This document shows positions 26,754 to 35,531 of a DNA stretch of 64,000 bases, piece after piece. The stretch's first letter is position 1, and every line of letters starts with the position of its first letter. This stretch comes from Micromonospora echinospora (GTDB lineage: Bacteria; Actinomycetota; Actinomycetes; Mycobacteriales; Micromonosporaceae): contig NZ_JACHJC010000001.1 of assembly GCF_014203425.1 (NCBI RefSeq), positions 2,170,001-2,234,000 of the forward strand, given 5' to 3'. Under the pieces are notes generated by a model. It did not search any database, was not told the origin of the DNA, and saw only the letters and a program-made list of their open reading frames with translations. Position numbers and translations under genes: made by a program.

Positions 26754-28406
26754 TCAGGCCAGGGCGGCGACCGCTTCGGCGTACGCGGCGCCGGTGCGGA
26801 CCGCCGCGGCCACCAGCACCTCCAGCTGCGCCGGGGCGACCCCGCAGGACAGGTCCGTGGAGACGCCCGCGGCCAGCACCAGCGTCCCGTCGCCGGGCTC
26901 GTGCACGTAGGCGGCGGGCAGCAGCCGGTCGTGGTTCCAGGCGTTGCAGAACGCGTACGCCTCGGCGCGCCGCTCGGCCGGCAGCGTGCGCGCCGCCACC
27001 ACCCGGGCGTGCAGCACGTCACAGCGGCGGCCGAGAAGGCGGAACTGGATCGTCGCCTCGCCCCACCGGCCGACGAGTGTGCCGTCCGGCTCCACCGTGT
27101 ACGGCTCGCCCCGGGCGTCGAGCGCGGCGGCGAGCAGCGCCGCGTCCAGCGGGGCCGGCTCCTCCGGACCGGGCGGACCGGGCTCGGCCGGGTCCGGTTC
27201 CGGCTCCTCGTCGAACTCGCTCTCGGCGGCGAGCGAGACCGGTGCGGCGAGCGGCCGCTCGGCCAGCCAGGAGGCGATCCGGCCGGACTGGTGCCCGGTG
27301 CCGTTGCGGGCGTCGAAGCTGCCGGCGAGCGCCGTGGCCAGCGCCTGGAGCTGCGCCCCGAGTGTCGCCACGTCCACCTCGGCCGCCGGTCGCGAACCGT
27401 GCCCTGGGCGGTGGATCCGCCGCCCGCCGAGCCCGGCCTCGGCGGCCAGCCCGCAGAGCAGCGCGCCGGCCGCCGCGAACTCCATCGCGGACAGGTCGTC
27501 GGCCGGGTGGTCCAGCCGGGGCAGCTGCTCGGTCAGCACCTCCAGCCCGCGGTGCAGGTAGCCGCCCAGCGCGCAGAAGCGCAGGTGCGTGGCGAGCAGC
27601 CCGAACGCGGCCCGCTCACGCCGGTGCCGGCGGTACGCGCGCACGTGCGCCCGGGCCGCCTCGGTCACCGCGCCGACCCGCAGCCACGGCAGCAGTCCCA
27701 CGGCGAGCGCCCGTTCGGGCTGATCGGTGCAGACCGCCGCCCCGGCCGCGGCCGCGGCGGCCTCCCGCTCGCCCCGCCGGGTCGATGGTGCCTGCGGCAC
27801 GACCCAGCCGGTCAGCGCCGGCGCCAGCGCCGCCAGCGCCGCCTCCGGTTCGCCCCAGCCCGCCAGCAGCTCGGCCCGTCGAGCCGGGGCGCAGCCCGGA
27901 CAGCCGCCCACCGGGTCCGCCGCGTCGGCGGCCGACCAGCGTTCGTACGCCCGCCGGGCGGCCGGCTCGTCGCCGAGGTGGTCGGCGACGCGGCACCGCA
28001 GCTCCGCGACCGGCGCGGCGTCCTCGCCCAGCTCCCCGGCGAGCGCGTCCAACAGGGACCGGGCCTGGTCCAGGCCGACCCGGGGCGTGCCGAACAGCGC
28101 CTCCACCGCCTGCCGCTGGTGCCGGCGCAGCCGGGTCAGCTCGTCGGGGCGGGCGTCCAGCAGCCCGGGGTGCCGGGCCGCCGTCTCCCGCATCCGCCGG
28201 ACCGGTTCCACGGTGCGCCACCGCTCACCCAGGTGCAGGTACGCCTCGACCAGCGCGAACCGCGCCGACAGGGCGGTACGCGGGTCACCGGTGGCGTCCG
28301 CGCGGGAGGCGATCCGCTCCAGCTCGGCGCAGCGCTCCTCGCCGTCGGGCCGGTCCCGGGCGTCGGCGAGCGCGGCGGCCAGCCCTCGGTCGCGGGCCGT
28401 GGTCAT
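26754..28406 (-). CDS. Large YbjN-domain protein, 550 residues
   Basis: The C-terminal ~140 residues are a YbjN-like domain, recognisable from 'EPYTVEPDGTLVGRWGEATIQF' followed by 'AYAFCNAWNHDRLLPAAYVH' and a final alpha-helical part. YbjN proteins are small sensory or chaperone-like proteins of unclear action. The N-terminal ~400 residues are helical and Ala/Leu/Arg-rich, with repeated 'LxxA..A' spacing that suggests TPR-like repeats, and an acidic Glu/Pro linker near 430-450. ATG 28406 overlaps the stop of the upstream YbjN gene (ATGA). Both genes encode the same 'FCNxWNHDRL' core, so they probably arose by duplication and may work together. Confidence 0.8.
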   Translation of the reverse strand: MTTARDRGLAAALADARDRPDGEERCAELERIASRADATGDPRTALSARFALVEAYLHLGERWRTVEPVRRMRETAARHPGLLDARPDELTRLRRHQRQAVEALFGTPRVGLDQARSLLDALAGELGEDAAPVAELRCRVADHLGDEPAARRAYERWSAADAADPVGGCPGCAPARRAELLAGWGEPEAALAALAPALTGWVVPQAPSTRRGEREAAAAAAGAAVCTDQPERALAVGLLPWLRVGAVTEAARAHVRAYRRHRRERAAFGLLATHLRFCALGGYLHRGLEVLTEQLPRLDHPADDLSAMEFAAAGALLCGLAAEAGLGGRRIHRPGHGSRPAAEVDVATLGAQLQALATALAGSFDARNGTGHQSGRIASWLAERPLAAPVSLAAESEFDEEPEPDPAEPGPPGPEEPAPLDAALLAAALDARGEPYTVEPDGTLVGRWGEATIQFRLLGRRCDVLHARVVAARTLPAERRAEAYAFCNAWNHDRLLPAAYVHEPGDGTLVLAAGVSTDLSCGVAPAQLEVLVAAAVRTGAAYAEAVAALA

Positions 28407-28882
28407 CGGAGCGTCCCGCCGGTCAGCTCGTCGACGGCGGCGGCCAGCTGGCAGCCGGTGGTGACACCGCAGTCGACCAGCCGGTCGAGCTGGTGCGGTG
28501 TGACCCCGCGCTCCAGGTCGGTGGTGACCTCGCCGCAGATCTGGGCCGACCCGTCGTCGGCGACGTGCACGTACGCCTTCGGCCAGAGCCGGTCGTGGTT
28601 CCACATGTTGCAGAAGACGTGCAGCTCGGGCACGTGCTCGATGCCGAAGTGCCGCGCGACGACGGTGCGTACCTGGAGCAGCTCACCGGCCGCGCCCCGG
28701 CGGTGGAACCAGATCAGGTTCCGTTCCCAGCGGCCCACGAGCGCGCCGTCGGGCTCCTCGACCACCGCGTACCCCCGGTGGGCCGCCACGGCGGCGATCA
28801 GCTCGCCGGTCAGCGGGCGCAGCGCCTGCGGGTGTCCGGTCAGCGGACCGTCCGGACCGTCCTCGATCTCCGGCGACGCCAT
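28403..28882 (-). CDS. YbjN-domain protein, 159 residues
   Basis: A single YbjN-like domain: 'YAVVEEPDGALVGRWERNLIWF' then 'LHVFCNMWNHDRLWPKAYVHV' and 'ICGEVTTDLERGVTPHQLDRL'. This resembles the fold of type III secretion chaperone-like YbjN proteins. ATG 28882 is chosen because GAAGGGA lies 6 bases upstream on the minus strand; a longer frame to 28912 lacks a site. The gene is translationally coupled to the larger YbjN gene and divergent from ftsK, with about 110 bases between them. Confidence 0.82.
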   Translation of the reverse strand: MASPEIEDGPDGPLTGHPQALRPLTGELIAAVAAHRGYAVVEEPDGALVGRWERNLIWFHRRGAAGELLQVRTVVARHFGIEHVPELHVFCNMWNHDRLWPKAYVHVADDGSAQICGEVTTDLERGVTPHQLDRLVDCGVTTGCQLAAAVDELTGGTLR

Positions 28883-28983
28883 CGGGCATCCCTTCTGAGG
28901 CGAATAACACAAACGACGGTCCGACCCGTGCTGCGACGCGCGGACACGACCCGGAAAAGCGGCGTTCCACCGGGTGCCGCCGT

Positions 28984-28989
28984 TACCGT
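28984..28989 (+). promoter_or_regulatory. -10 element of leaderless promoter (ftsK)
   Basis: TACCGT ends 6 bases before the ftsK ATG at 28996 and no ribosome binding site is visible. Confidence 0.4.
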
Positions 28990-28995
28990 GACTCT

Positions 28996-31452
28996 ATGGC
29001 GGGGCGTACCTCTCAGGCGAGCCGGCGGCGCGGCGCGTCGCCGCGTGGCACCACGAACAACCGCGCCCGTCAGCCGGCGAAGAAGGCGGCGGCGCGGAAA
29101 CCGGCGCGGCGGCCGGCGCGCCGCGGGCCGGCTCCGGCCGCGTTCGTCGGCCGGGCCGCGGGCGCTGTCTGGATGGGGCTGGCCCACACGGTGGGCTGGG
29201 CGTTCCGGGCCGCCGGCCGGCAGGCCGCGTCCACCCGGGAGCTGGATCCGGAGCACCGCCGCGACGGCGCCGGGCTGCTGCTGTTCGGCCTGGCCATCCT
29301 CAGCGCGGTGGGCATCTGGGGCGGCGGGGCCGGGCCGGTGGGCCGGCACCTGGCCGACACCGTACGGCTGTTCATCGGCGCCATCTCGATCATTCTGCCG
29401 GTGCTGTTCATGGTCGGCGCGTGGCGGCTGATGCGGACCCCGGCCGACCCGGAGCATCGCGGCCGTGGCCTGGTCGGCTGGGGCTCGATGATGCTGGCGA
29501 CCGCCTCGATGCTGCACATCGGGCAGAACCCGGTCGACGAGGTCCAGCGCGACTACGCCGGCGGTCTGCTCGGCGCGGGCGTGGGCAACCTGCTGAAGTC
29601 GGCGGTGACCGCCTGGGTGGCGATGCCGCTGCTGCTCCTGCTGCTGGTGTTCGGCCTGCTCGTGGTCACCGCGACCCCGATCAACAAGATCCCGGAGCGA
29701 CTGGGCCTGCGCGGTGATTCGGGCGTGCCCGAGGACGACGAGGAGGAAGCCGAGGCCGAGGCGGCGGCGAAACCGGCCCGCAAGCGGCCGGCGAAGCGGC
29801 TGTCCTCGCCGCTGGAGCCACTGGACCCGGACGACGAGCTGGCCGGCGTCGACCTCCAGGAAACCATCGTGCTGCCGCGCAAGACGCCGCGCGTGCCGGC
29901 GAACCGCAAGCCGGTCGACCCGCCGGAGCACTCGCCGCTGCCCACCCGCGCCGAGCAGCTCGCGCTCACCGGGCTGGCCGGCGACTACACGCTGCCGCCG
30001 GCGAACATGCTCGGCAGCGGCGCCGCGCCGAAGACCCGGAGCAAGGCCAACGACGAGGTGATCGCCGCGCTCACCGGCGTCTTCGAGCAGTTCGACGTGG
30101 ACGCCGCGGTCACCGGCTTCACCCGCGGGCCGACGGTCACCCGCTACGAGGTCGAGCTGGGCCCGGGCGTGAAGGTCGAGCGGATCACCCAGCTCTCCCG
30201 CAACATCGCGTACGCGGTGAAGTCGCCGGACGTGCGCATCCTCAGCCCGATCCCGGGCAAGAGCGCGGTCGGTGTGGAGATCCCGAACACCGACCCGGAG
30301 AACGTGTCGCTCGGTGACGTGCTGCGCTCGCGGGCCGCGACCAGCGACCACCACCCGATGGTGGTGGCGCTCGGCAAGGACATCGAGGGCGGCTACGTGG
30401 TGGCCAACCTGGCGAAGATGCCGCACATCCTGATCGCGGGCGCGACCGGCGCGGGCAAGTCGTCATGCCTGAACTCGCTGCTGGTGTCCGTCCTGACCCG
30501 GGCCACGCCGGACGAGGTGCGGCTGCTGCTGATCGACCCGAAGCGCGTCGAGATGACCGGCTACGAGGGCATCCCGCACCTGGTCACGCCGATCGTGACG
30601 AACCCGAAGAAGGCGGCCGACTCGCTGGAGTGGGTCGTGCGCGAGATGGACATGCGCTACGACGACCTCGCCGCCAACGGCGTCCGGCACATCGACGACT
30701 TCAACCGCAAGGTGCGCAACGGCGAGATCAAGGCCCCGCCGGGCAGCGAGCGGGAGATGCGGCCGTACCCGTACCTGCTGGTGATCGTGGACGAGCTGGC
30801 CGACCTGATGATGGTCGCGCCGCGCGACGTGGAGGACTCCATCGTCCGGATCACCCAGCTCGCCCGGGCCGCCGGCATCCACCTGGTGCTGGCCACCCAG
30901 CGTCCCTCGGTCGACGTGGTCACCGGCCTGATCAAGGCGAACGTGCCGTCCCGGCTGGCGTTCGCCACCTCCTCGCTCGCCGACTCGCGGGTCATCCTGG
31001 ACCAGCCCGGCGCGGAGAAGCTGCTCGGCCGCGGCGACGGCCTGTTCCTGCCGATGGGCGCGTCGAAGCCGCAGCGCATCCAGGGCGCCTGGGTGACCGA
31101 GCGCGAGATCGCCGACGTGGTCAAGTTCTGCAAGGACCAGCGGGAGCCGGAGTTCCGTCCGGACGTGCTCGCCCCGGCGCAGGACAGCAAGAAGAAGATC
31201 GACGAGGACATCGGCGACGACCTGGACCTGCTCGTGCAGGCGGTCGAGCTGGTGGTCACCTCGCAGTTCGGCTCGACCTCGATGCTCCAGCGCAAGCTGC
31301 GTGTGGGCTTCGCCAAGGCGGGCCGGCTGATGGACCTGATGGAGACGCGGGGCGTGGTCGGGCCGTCCGAGGGCTCCAAGGCCCGCGACGTGCTGGTCAA
31401 GCCGGACGAGCTGGAGGAGGTCCTGGCCGGCCTGCGCGGCGGCGAGGACTGA
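28996..31452 (+). CDS. ftsK: DNA translocase FtsK
   Basis: Septum-located DNA pump that clears chromosomes from the division plane and activates XerCD. The 818-residue protein starts with a basic Arg/Lys/Pro-rich tail (1-50), four transmembrane segments (about 85-235), and an acidic/basic linker. The FtsK/SpoIIIE motor carries Walker A GATGAGKSS near 481-489 and Walker B in 'LLVIVDELADLMM'. The C-terminal gamma winged helix ('LVVTSQFGSTSMLQRKLRVG') recognises KOPS-like DNA. The short linker (about 150 residues) is normal for Actinobacteria. A terminator hairpin follows at once. Confidence 0.97.
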   Translation: MAGRTSQASRRRGASPRGTTNNRARQPAKKAAARKPARRPARRGPAPAAFVGRAAGAVWMGLAHTVGWAFRAAGRQAASTRELDPEHRRDGAGLLLFGLAILSAVGIWGGGAGPVGRHLADTVRLFIGAISIILPVLFMVGAWRLMRTPADPEHRGRGLVGWGSMMLATASMLHIGQNPVDEVQRDYAGGLLGAGVGNLLKSAVTAWVAMPLLLLLLVFGLLVVTATPINKIPERLGLRGDSGVPEDDEEEAEAEAAAKPARKRPAKRLSSPLEPLDPDDELAGVDLQETIVLPRKTPRVPANRKPVDPPEHSPLPTRAEQLALTGLAGDYTLPPANMLGSGAAPKTRSKANDEVIAALTGVFEQFDVDAAVTGFTRGPTVTRYEVELGPGVKVERITQLSRNIAYAVKSPDVRILSPIPGKSAVGVEIPNTDPENVSLGDVLRSRAATSDHHPMVVALGKDIEGGYVVANLAKMPHILIAGATGAGKSSCLNSLLVSVLTRATPDEVRLLLIDPKRVEMTGYEGIPHLVTPIVTNPKKAADSLEWVVREMDMRYDDLAANGVRHIDDFNRKVRNGEIKAPPGSEREMRPYPYLLVIVDELADLMMVAPRDVEDSIVRITQLARAAGIHLVLATQRPSVDVVTGLIKANVPSRLAFATSSLADSRVILDQPGAEKLLGRGDGLFLPMGASKPQRIQGAWVTEREIADVVKFCKDQREPEFRPDVLAPAQDSKKKIDEDIGDDLDLLVQAVELVVTSQFGSTSMLQRKLRVGFAKAGRLMDLMETRGVVGPSEGSKARDVLVKPDELEEVLAGLRGGED

Positions 31453-31473
31453 CGACCCACGACGGACCACGGC

Positions 31474-31497
31474 GGCCCCCACCGTCCGGTGGGGGCC
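31474..31497. terminator. Hairpin terminator after ftsK
   Basis: GGCCCCCACC (31474-31483) and GGTGGGGGCC (31488-31497) form a perfect 10-bp stem with a GTCC loop, between convergent genes. Confidence 0.75.
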
Positions 31498-31515
31498 ACC
31501 GTGGGCGGTTCGGGG

Positions 31516-31758
31516 TCAGTTGAGCAGCGCGGCGACGAGCACGGCGCCGATGATCGCGCCGACCACGCTCGCGGCGGCGGCGTACCAGCCCAGCGGCTTG
31601 TCGCCGAGGACGGCGCCGACGATGCCGAGGATCAGGCCGAGCACGCCGAAGATCAGCGGGGACAGGAAGATCGCGAGAGCCGCGAAGACGAACGCGACGA
31701 TCGTGCAGATCCGGGCGGCGTTGCTGCGCGGACGGGCGCTGGCGTGCATGTCGGCCAT
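31516..31758 (-). CDS. Small hydrophobic membrane protein, 80 residues
   Basis: Begins MADMHASARPRSNAARICTI and then has two or three hydrophobic Ala/Ile/Val/Gly-rich segments (about 18-45 and 52-79), ending VAALLN. It looks like a small two-helix inner-membrane protein with a DUF4190-like character, but no firm family. ATG 31758 is preceded by GGAGGACCCC on the minus strand. The upstream neighbour on the same strand is the SMR exporter, 84 bases away. Confidence 0.7.
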   Translation of the reverse strand: MADMHASARPRSNAARICTIVAFVFAALAIFLSPLIFGVLGLILGIVGAVLGDKPLGWYAAAASVVGAIIGAVLVAALLN

Positions 31759-31842
31759 GGGGTCCTCCGTGATGATCGCTCTGTCGGTCAACGGGAGACC
31801 GGGTACCCCGGGCGTCGCATCGTCCAAACCGGATGCGGGTGA

Positions 31843-32157
31843 TCAGCCGAAGAGCTTGAGCCCGATCACGCCGGCGACCACCAGCAGCAGGCAGGCGACG
31901 CGCGGCAGGTTCACCGGCTCGCCCAGCGCGAGCATGCCGACCAGCGCGGTGCCCACCGCCCCGATGCCGACCCACACCGCGTATCCGGTGCCGACCGGGA
32001 TGTCGCGCAGCGCGTACGCCAGGCCGGCCATGCTGCCGACGAGCGTGACGGCGAAGACGGCGGAGGGGAGGGGACGGGTGAAGCCGGCGCTGCGATCGAG
32101 CGCGATCGCCCACGCGGTCTCCAGGAGTCCGGAGAGCACCAGTACGAGCCAGGCCAT
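31843..32157 (-). CDS. SMR family guanidinium exporter (Gdx/SugE-like)
   Basis: Four-helix small multidrug resistance protein of 104 residues that works as a dual-topology dimer. It has the essential membrane Glu (E13 in LSGLLETAWA) and the Gdx-type segment 'DRSAGFTRPLPS'. Gdx proteins export guanidinium in exchange for protons. The guanidine-III riboswitch directly upstream on the same strand makes this role likely over general drug efflux. ATG 32157 follows AGAGGTGAT. Length and sequence are typical; it is encoded as a single homodimeric subunit, with no partner gene. Confidence 0.9.
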   Translation of the reverse strand: MAWLVLVLSGLLETAWAIALDRSAGFTRPLPSAVFAVTLVGSMAGLAYALRDIPVGTGYAVWVGIGAVGTALVGMLALGEPVNLPRVACLLLVVAGVIGLKLFG

Positions 32158-32217
32158 GAGATCACCTCTGACGGGCGGGCCCGGCGCGGAGCGGGCCGGG
32201 CGACGGTTAGGTCACGC

Positions 32218-32260
32218 GGGGCGTCTTGGCCTGACCGGGTACGCCCACCACTCGTCCGGG
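32218..32260 (-). ncRNA. Guanidine-III (ykkC-III) riboswitch
   Basis: On the minus strand the segment reads CCGGACGAG, then GGGCG, then ACCCGGTCAGGCCAAGACG and CCCC. This closely matches the ykkC-III core known from actinobacterial guanidine riboswitches (from memory: CCGGACGAG ... ACCCGGTCAGGACAAGACGG), with the GGGCG/CGCCC helix and the CCGG pairing preserved. It lies about 60 bases upstream of the SMR exporter, the usual genetic context. Guanidinium binding is expected to allow expression of the exporter. Confidence 0.85.
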
Positions 32261-32337
32261 ACGGCCCGTGGGCCGTCGTGGCCGACGGTAGCACCGGCCG
32301 GGCCGCACCGGTGGCGGGGTGAGAAAGCCCACCTCGG

Positions 32338-32359
32338 CTGGAGTTGACGTCAACTTCAG
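32338..32359. promoter_or_regulatory. MerR-like operator palindrome
   Basis: CTGGAGTTGACGTCAACTTCAG is a 22-bp near-perfect palindrome (perfect 14-bp core AGTTGACGTCAACT). It lies between the riboswitch/SMR transcript (minus) and the ornithine cyclodeaminase-like gene (plus), 17 bases before the latter's ATG. CAGGAT at 32364-32369 could be its -10. Long palindromes with a TTGAC half site are typical of MerR-type operators, but no regulator gene is adjacent. Confidence 0.5.
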
Positions 32360-32376
32360 GTTGCAGGATTGACCGC

Positions 32377-33300
32377 ATGACCCTGCTCTTCTCCGACGAC
32401 GACGTCGCGGCCGCCGTGGACGCCCCGCTCACCGTCGCGGCCATGCGGGACGCGCTGCTGGCCGCGTACGCCGGGCGGCTCATCGCCCCGCCCCGGGCGT
32501 CCGCGCCGCTGGGCGGGGGCCGGATGGTGCTCACCGCCGGGCACCTCACCGGCGAGTGGTACGGCTTCCGCTCGTACGACACGTTCGGCCACCCGGAGAG
32601 CGGTCAACTCGTCGTGCTGCACGACGCGAGCACCGGCGCGGTACGCGCCATCGCCGTCGGCGAGGAACTGGGCTCCCGGCGTACCGGAGGACTCGGTGGC
32701 GTGGCGGTGGACGCGCTGGCCCGCGCGGACGCCGCCACGCTCGGCGTGGTGGGTTCCGGGCGGCAGGCGTGGACCCAGGTCTGGGCAGCGGCGGCGGTCC
32801 GGCCGCTGCGCGAGGTGACCGTCCACAGCCGCTCGGCGGCCCGGCGGGAGGCGTTCGCCGCGCGGGTCCGCGCCGAGCTGGGCTTGCCGGCCCGCGCCGT
32901 CGGCTCGGCCGCCGCCGCGGTGCGCGACCGGGACGTGGTGGTGCTCGCCACCACGAGCACCGTCCCGGTGCTGGACGCTGCCGACCTGGCGCCCGGCACG
33001 CACGTCAACACGGTCGGCTTCAAGCAGACCGACCGGCACGAGTTCGGCCCCGACCTGCTCGATGCCGCCGACCTGCTGGTCACCGACTCGCCGGGGCAGG
33101 CCGCCGCGTACGTCCCGCCGATGCTCGCCGCCGTCGAGCCGTACGCCGGGCGGTTGCGCGACCTGGGCGCGGTGCTGGCCGGGGCGGTTCCCGGCCGGAC
33201 CGGCGCGGACCAGGTCTCGGTCTTCTGCTCCACCGGCCTGGCCGGTACGGAGGTGTTCCTCCTCGACCGGCTGGCCCGCGTGGCCGCTCCCGCCCGCTGA
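32377..33300 (+). CDS. Ornithine cyclodeaminase / mu-crystallin family protein
   Basis: A 307-residue NAD(P)-dependent member of the OCD/mu-crystallin family, which includes ornithine cyclodeaminases, alanine dehydrogenases and ketimine reductases. The Rossmann motif is GVVGSGRQA (around 124-132), preceded by the substrate-side 'GYRTGG'-like segment (here [17 protein letters not shown]) and followed by '[23 protein letters not shown]'. The exact reaction cannot be told from sequence. ATG 32377 has CAGGAT 7 bases upstream and a MerR-like palindrome before it. Nearby guanidine biology might hint at amino acid or guanidino-compound metabolism, but that is speculation. Confidence 0.82.
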   Translation: MTLLFSDDDVAAAVDAPLTVAAMRDALLAAYAGRLIAPPRASAPLGGGRMVLTAGHLTGEWYGFRSYDTFGHPESGQLVVLHDASTGAVRAIAVGEELGSRRTGGLGGVAVDALARADAATLGVVGSGRQAWTQVWAAAAVRPLREVTVHSRSAARREAFAARVRAELGLPARAVGSAAAAVRDRDVVVLATTSTVPVLDAADLAPGTHVNTVGFKQTDRHEFGPDLLDAADLLVTDSPGQAAAYVPPMLAAVEPYAGRLRDLGAVLAGAVPGRTGADQVSVFCSTGLAGTEVFLLDRLARVAAPAR

Positions 33301-33353
33301 GCGCGCCGGACGGGCGGCGTGGCGGTGCGGAACCGGCCCGGTACCCTCGGATG

Positions 33354-34853
33354 GTGTCTGCCACCTCCTCCACCCCGCAATCCGACGGGCGCCGGGTCGC
33401 CCTGCTGACTCTCGGCTGCGCCCGCAACGAGGTCGACTCGGAGGAGCTGGCCGCCCGGCTGCATGCCGACGGGTGGCAGGTGACCACCGACGGCGAGGGC
33501 GCCGACGTGGTGGTGGTGAACACCTGCGGCTTCGTGGAGAAGGCCAAGCAGGACTCGATCCAGACGCTGCTCGCCGCCGCCGACACCGGCGCGAAGGTGG
33601 TCGCCGCCGGGTGCATGGCCGAGCGGTACGGCCGTGAGCTGGCCGACAGCCTCCCCGAGGCGCAGGCGGTGCTCAGCTTCGACGACTACCCGGACATCGC
33701 CGCCCGCCTCGACTCGGTGCTCGCCGGCGAGGCGATCGGCGCGCACACCCCCCGCGACCGGCGGGAACTGCTGCCGCTGACGCCGGTGAAGCGCCGCGAC
33801 GCGGCGGTGTCGCTGCCCGGGCACGGCACCCCGGCCCGGGTCGCGCCGCAGACCGACGCGCACACCCCGGCGCACCTGCGGCAGGTGCTGCGGCACCGGC
33901 TCGACACCGGCCCGGTCGCCTCGCTGAAGCTCGCCAGTGGCTGCGATCGGCGGTGCGCGTTCTGCGCCATCCCGGCCTTCCGCGGGGCGTTCGTCTCGCG
34001 TACCCCGGACGAGCTGCTCGCCGAGGCCGAGTGGCTGGCCAAGACCGGCGTCCGCGAGCTGGTGCTGGTCAGCGAGAACTCCACCTCGTACGGCAAGGAC
34101 CTGGGCGACCCGCGCGCGCTGGAGAAGCTGCTGCCGCAGCTCGCCGCGATCGACGGCATCGTGCGGGTACGCGCCAGCTACCTCCAGCCCGCCGAGACCC
34201 GGCCCGGCCTGGTCGAGGTGATCGCCACCACGCCCGGCGTGGCCGCGTACTTCGACCTGTCGTTCCAGCACTCCAGCGAGCCGGTGCTGCGCCGGATGCG
34301 GCGCTTCGGCTCCACCGACCGGTTCCTGGAGCTGCTCGCCTCCGCCCGCGCGCTCGCGCCGGACGCGGGCGCGCGCAGCAACTTCATCGTCGGCTTCCCC
34401 GGCGAGACCAAGCAGGACGTGACCGAGCTGGTCCGGTTCCTGACCGAGGCGCGCCTGGACGCGATCGGCATGTTCGACTACAGCGACGAGGACGGCACCG
34501 AGGCCGCCGGGCTGACCGGCAAGGTCTCCGCCGCCACGATCAAGCGGCGGTACGACAGGCTCAGCGCGCTGGCCGACGAACTGTGCTCGCAGCGCGCCGA
34601 GGAGCGCCTCGGCGCGACGGTGGAGGTGCTCGTGGACTCGGTCGCCGACGGCGTCGTGGAGGGCCGGGCCGCCCATCAGGCGCCCGAGGTCGACGGATCG
34701 ACCACGCTCGTCGCGCCGGACGGCGGCGGCGTCGACCTGGCCGCGTTGCGCCCCGGTGATCTGGTCCGGGCCACTGTCACAGCGACCGAGGGTGTCGATT
34801 TGGTCGCCGTACCGGATGAGATGATCTCGGCGGCGCCCGGCGCGGTACGGTGA
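33354..34853 (+). CDS. rimO: Ribosomal protein uS12 methylthiotransferase RimO
   Basis: Radical-SAM enzyme that methylthiolates Asp of ribosomal protein S12. The 499-residue protein has the N-terminal UPF0004 domain with cysteines in '[14 protein letters not shown]', 'NTCGF' and '[10 protein letters not shown]', the radical-SAM cluster CDRRCAFC (C197, C201, C204), and a C-terminal TRAM domain. GTG 33354 is preferred to ATG 33351 because TACCCT at 33342-33347 gives the usual 6-base leaderless spacing; either is possible. The stop overlaps pgsA as GTGA. The inserted ~40 residues after '[19 protein letters not shown]' are common in Actinobacteria. Confidence 0.93.
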   Translation: MSATSSTPQSDGRRVALLTLGCARNEVDSEELAARLHADGWQVTTDGEGADVVVVNTCGFVEKAKQDSIQTLLAAADTGAKVVAAGCMAERYGRELADSLPEAQAVLSFDDYPDIAARLDSVLAGEAIGAHTPRDRRELLPLTPVKRRDAAVSLPGHGTPARVAPQTDAHTPAHLRQVLRHRLDTGPVASLKLASGCDRRCAFCAIPAFRGAFVSRTPDELLAEAEWLAKTGVRELVLVSENSTSYGKDLGDPRALEKLLPQLAAIDGIVRVRASYLQPAETRPGLVEVIATTPGVAAYFDLSFQHSSEPVLRRMRRFGSTDRFLELLASARALAPDAGARSNFIVGFPGETKQDVTELVRFLTEARLDAIGMFDYSDEDGTEAAGLTGKVSAATIKRRYDRLSALADELCSQRAEERLGATVEVLVDSVADGVVEGRAAHQAPEVDGSTTLVAPDGGGVDLAALRPGDLVRATVTATEGVDLVAVPDEMISAAPGAVR

Positions 34854-35482
34854 CGGCGGGCCCGGACGGAGCGGGGAAGCCACGTGGGGCGATGCGGGAC
34901 ATGACGGGAGCGGAGTCGACGGCGGCTGCCCCCGTACCGCTGCTCAACGCGGCGAACCTGCTCACCGGCGCGCGCCTGGTGCTGGTGCCCGTCTTCGCGG
35001 CCACCGTGGTCGCGTCCGCCATGACCCACGGGGGCTGGCGGATGGCCGCCTGCCTGATCTTCGCGGTGGCCTCGGCGACCGACCTGATCGACGGCTGGAT
35101 CGCCCGCCGGTTCGAGCTTGTCACCTCGCTGGGCAAGGTCGCCGACCCGATCGCCGACAAGGCGCTCACCGGCGCCGCGCTCGTGCTGCTCTCCGTCTAC
35201 GACCGGCTGCCCTGGTGGGTGACAGCGGTGATCCTGGCCCGCGAGCTGGGCATCACCGCGCTGCGCTTCTGGGTGATCCGGCACGGCGTGATCGCCGCCA
35301 GCCGGGGTGGCAAGGTCAAGACGGCGCTCCAGATCCTGGCGATCACCTGGTACCTCTGGCCGATGCCGGAGGCGCTCGCCGCGATCGGCCCGTGGATCAT
35401 GGGGGCGGCTGTCGTGGTCACCGTGGTCACCGGGTTCGACTACATCGCCCAGGCGTTGCGGCTGCGGCGTCCGGCCCGTTGA
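34850..35482 (+). CDS. pgsA: CDP-diacylglycerol-glycerol-3-phosphate 3-phosphatidyltransferase-like
   Basis: CDP-alcohol phosphatidyltransferase of the phosphatidylglycerophosphate synthase type, an inner-membrane enzyme. The catalytic pattern D-G-x(2)-A-R-x(8)-G-x(3)-D-x(3)-D is intact in [20 protein letters not shown] and on, around residues 81-103. Four to six transmembrane segments follow. GTG 34850 overlaps the rimO stop; ATG 34892 would also serve and gives a more usual N-terminus. rimO-pgsA-cinA is a conserved actinobacterial order. Confidence 0.92.
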   Translation: MTAGPDGAGKPRGAMRDMTGAESTAAAPVPLLNAANLLTGARLVLVPVFAATVVASAMTHGGWRMAACLIFAVASATDLIDGWIARRFELVTSLGKVADPIADKALTGAALVLLSVYDRLPWWVTAVILARELGITALRFWVIRHGVIAASRGGKVKTALQILAITWYLWPMPEALAAIGPWIMGAAVVVTVVTGFDYIAQALRLRRPAR

Positions 35483-35531
35483 TCCGGCGGCCGACGAGTA
35501 AGCCGACCCGGCGCGGGAAGAGAGGGCGGGC

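Noticed and set aside
26901..29431. Long plus-strand frames across the YbjN genes and ftsK start
   Set aside because: They are shadows of the minus-strand YbjN genes and of ftsK; Pro/Arg/Ala-biased translations without recognisable domains.
35441..35465. GGTTCGACTA-like sequence as a tRNA T-arm
   Set aside because: It lies in the pgsA reading frame and no acceptor, D or anticodon arms surround it.
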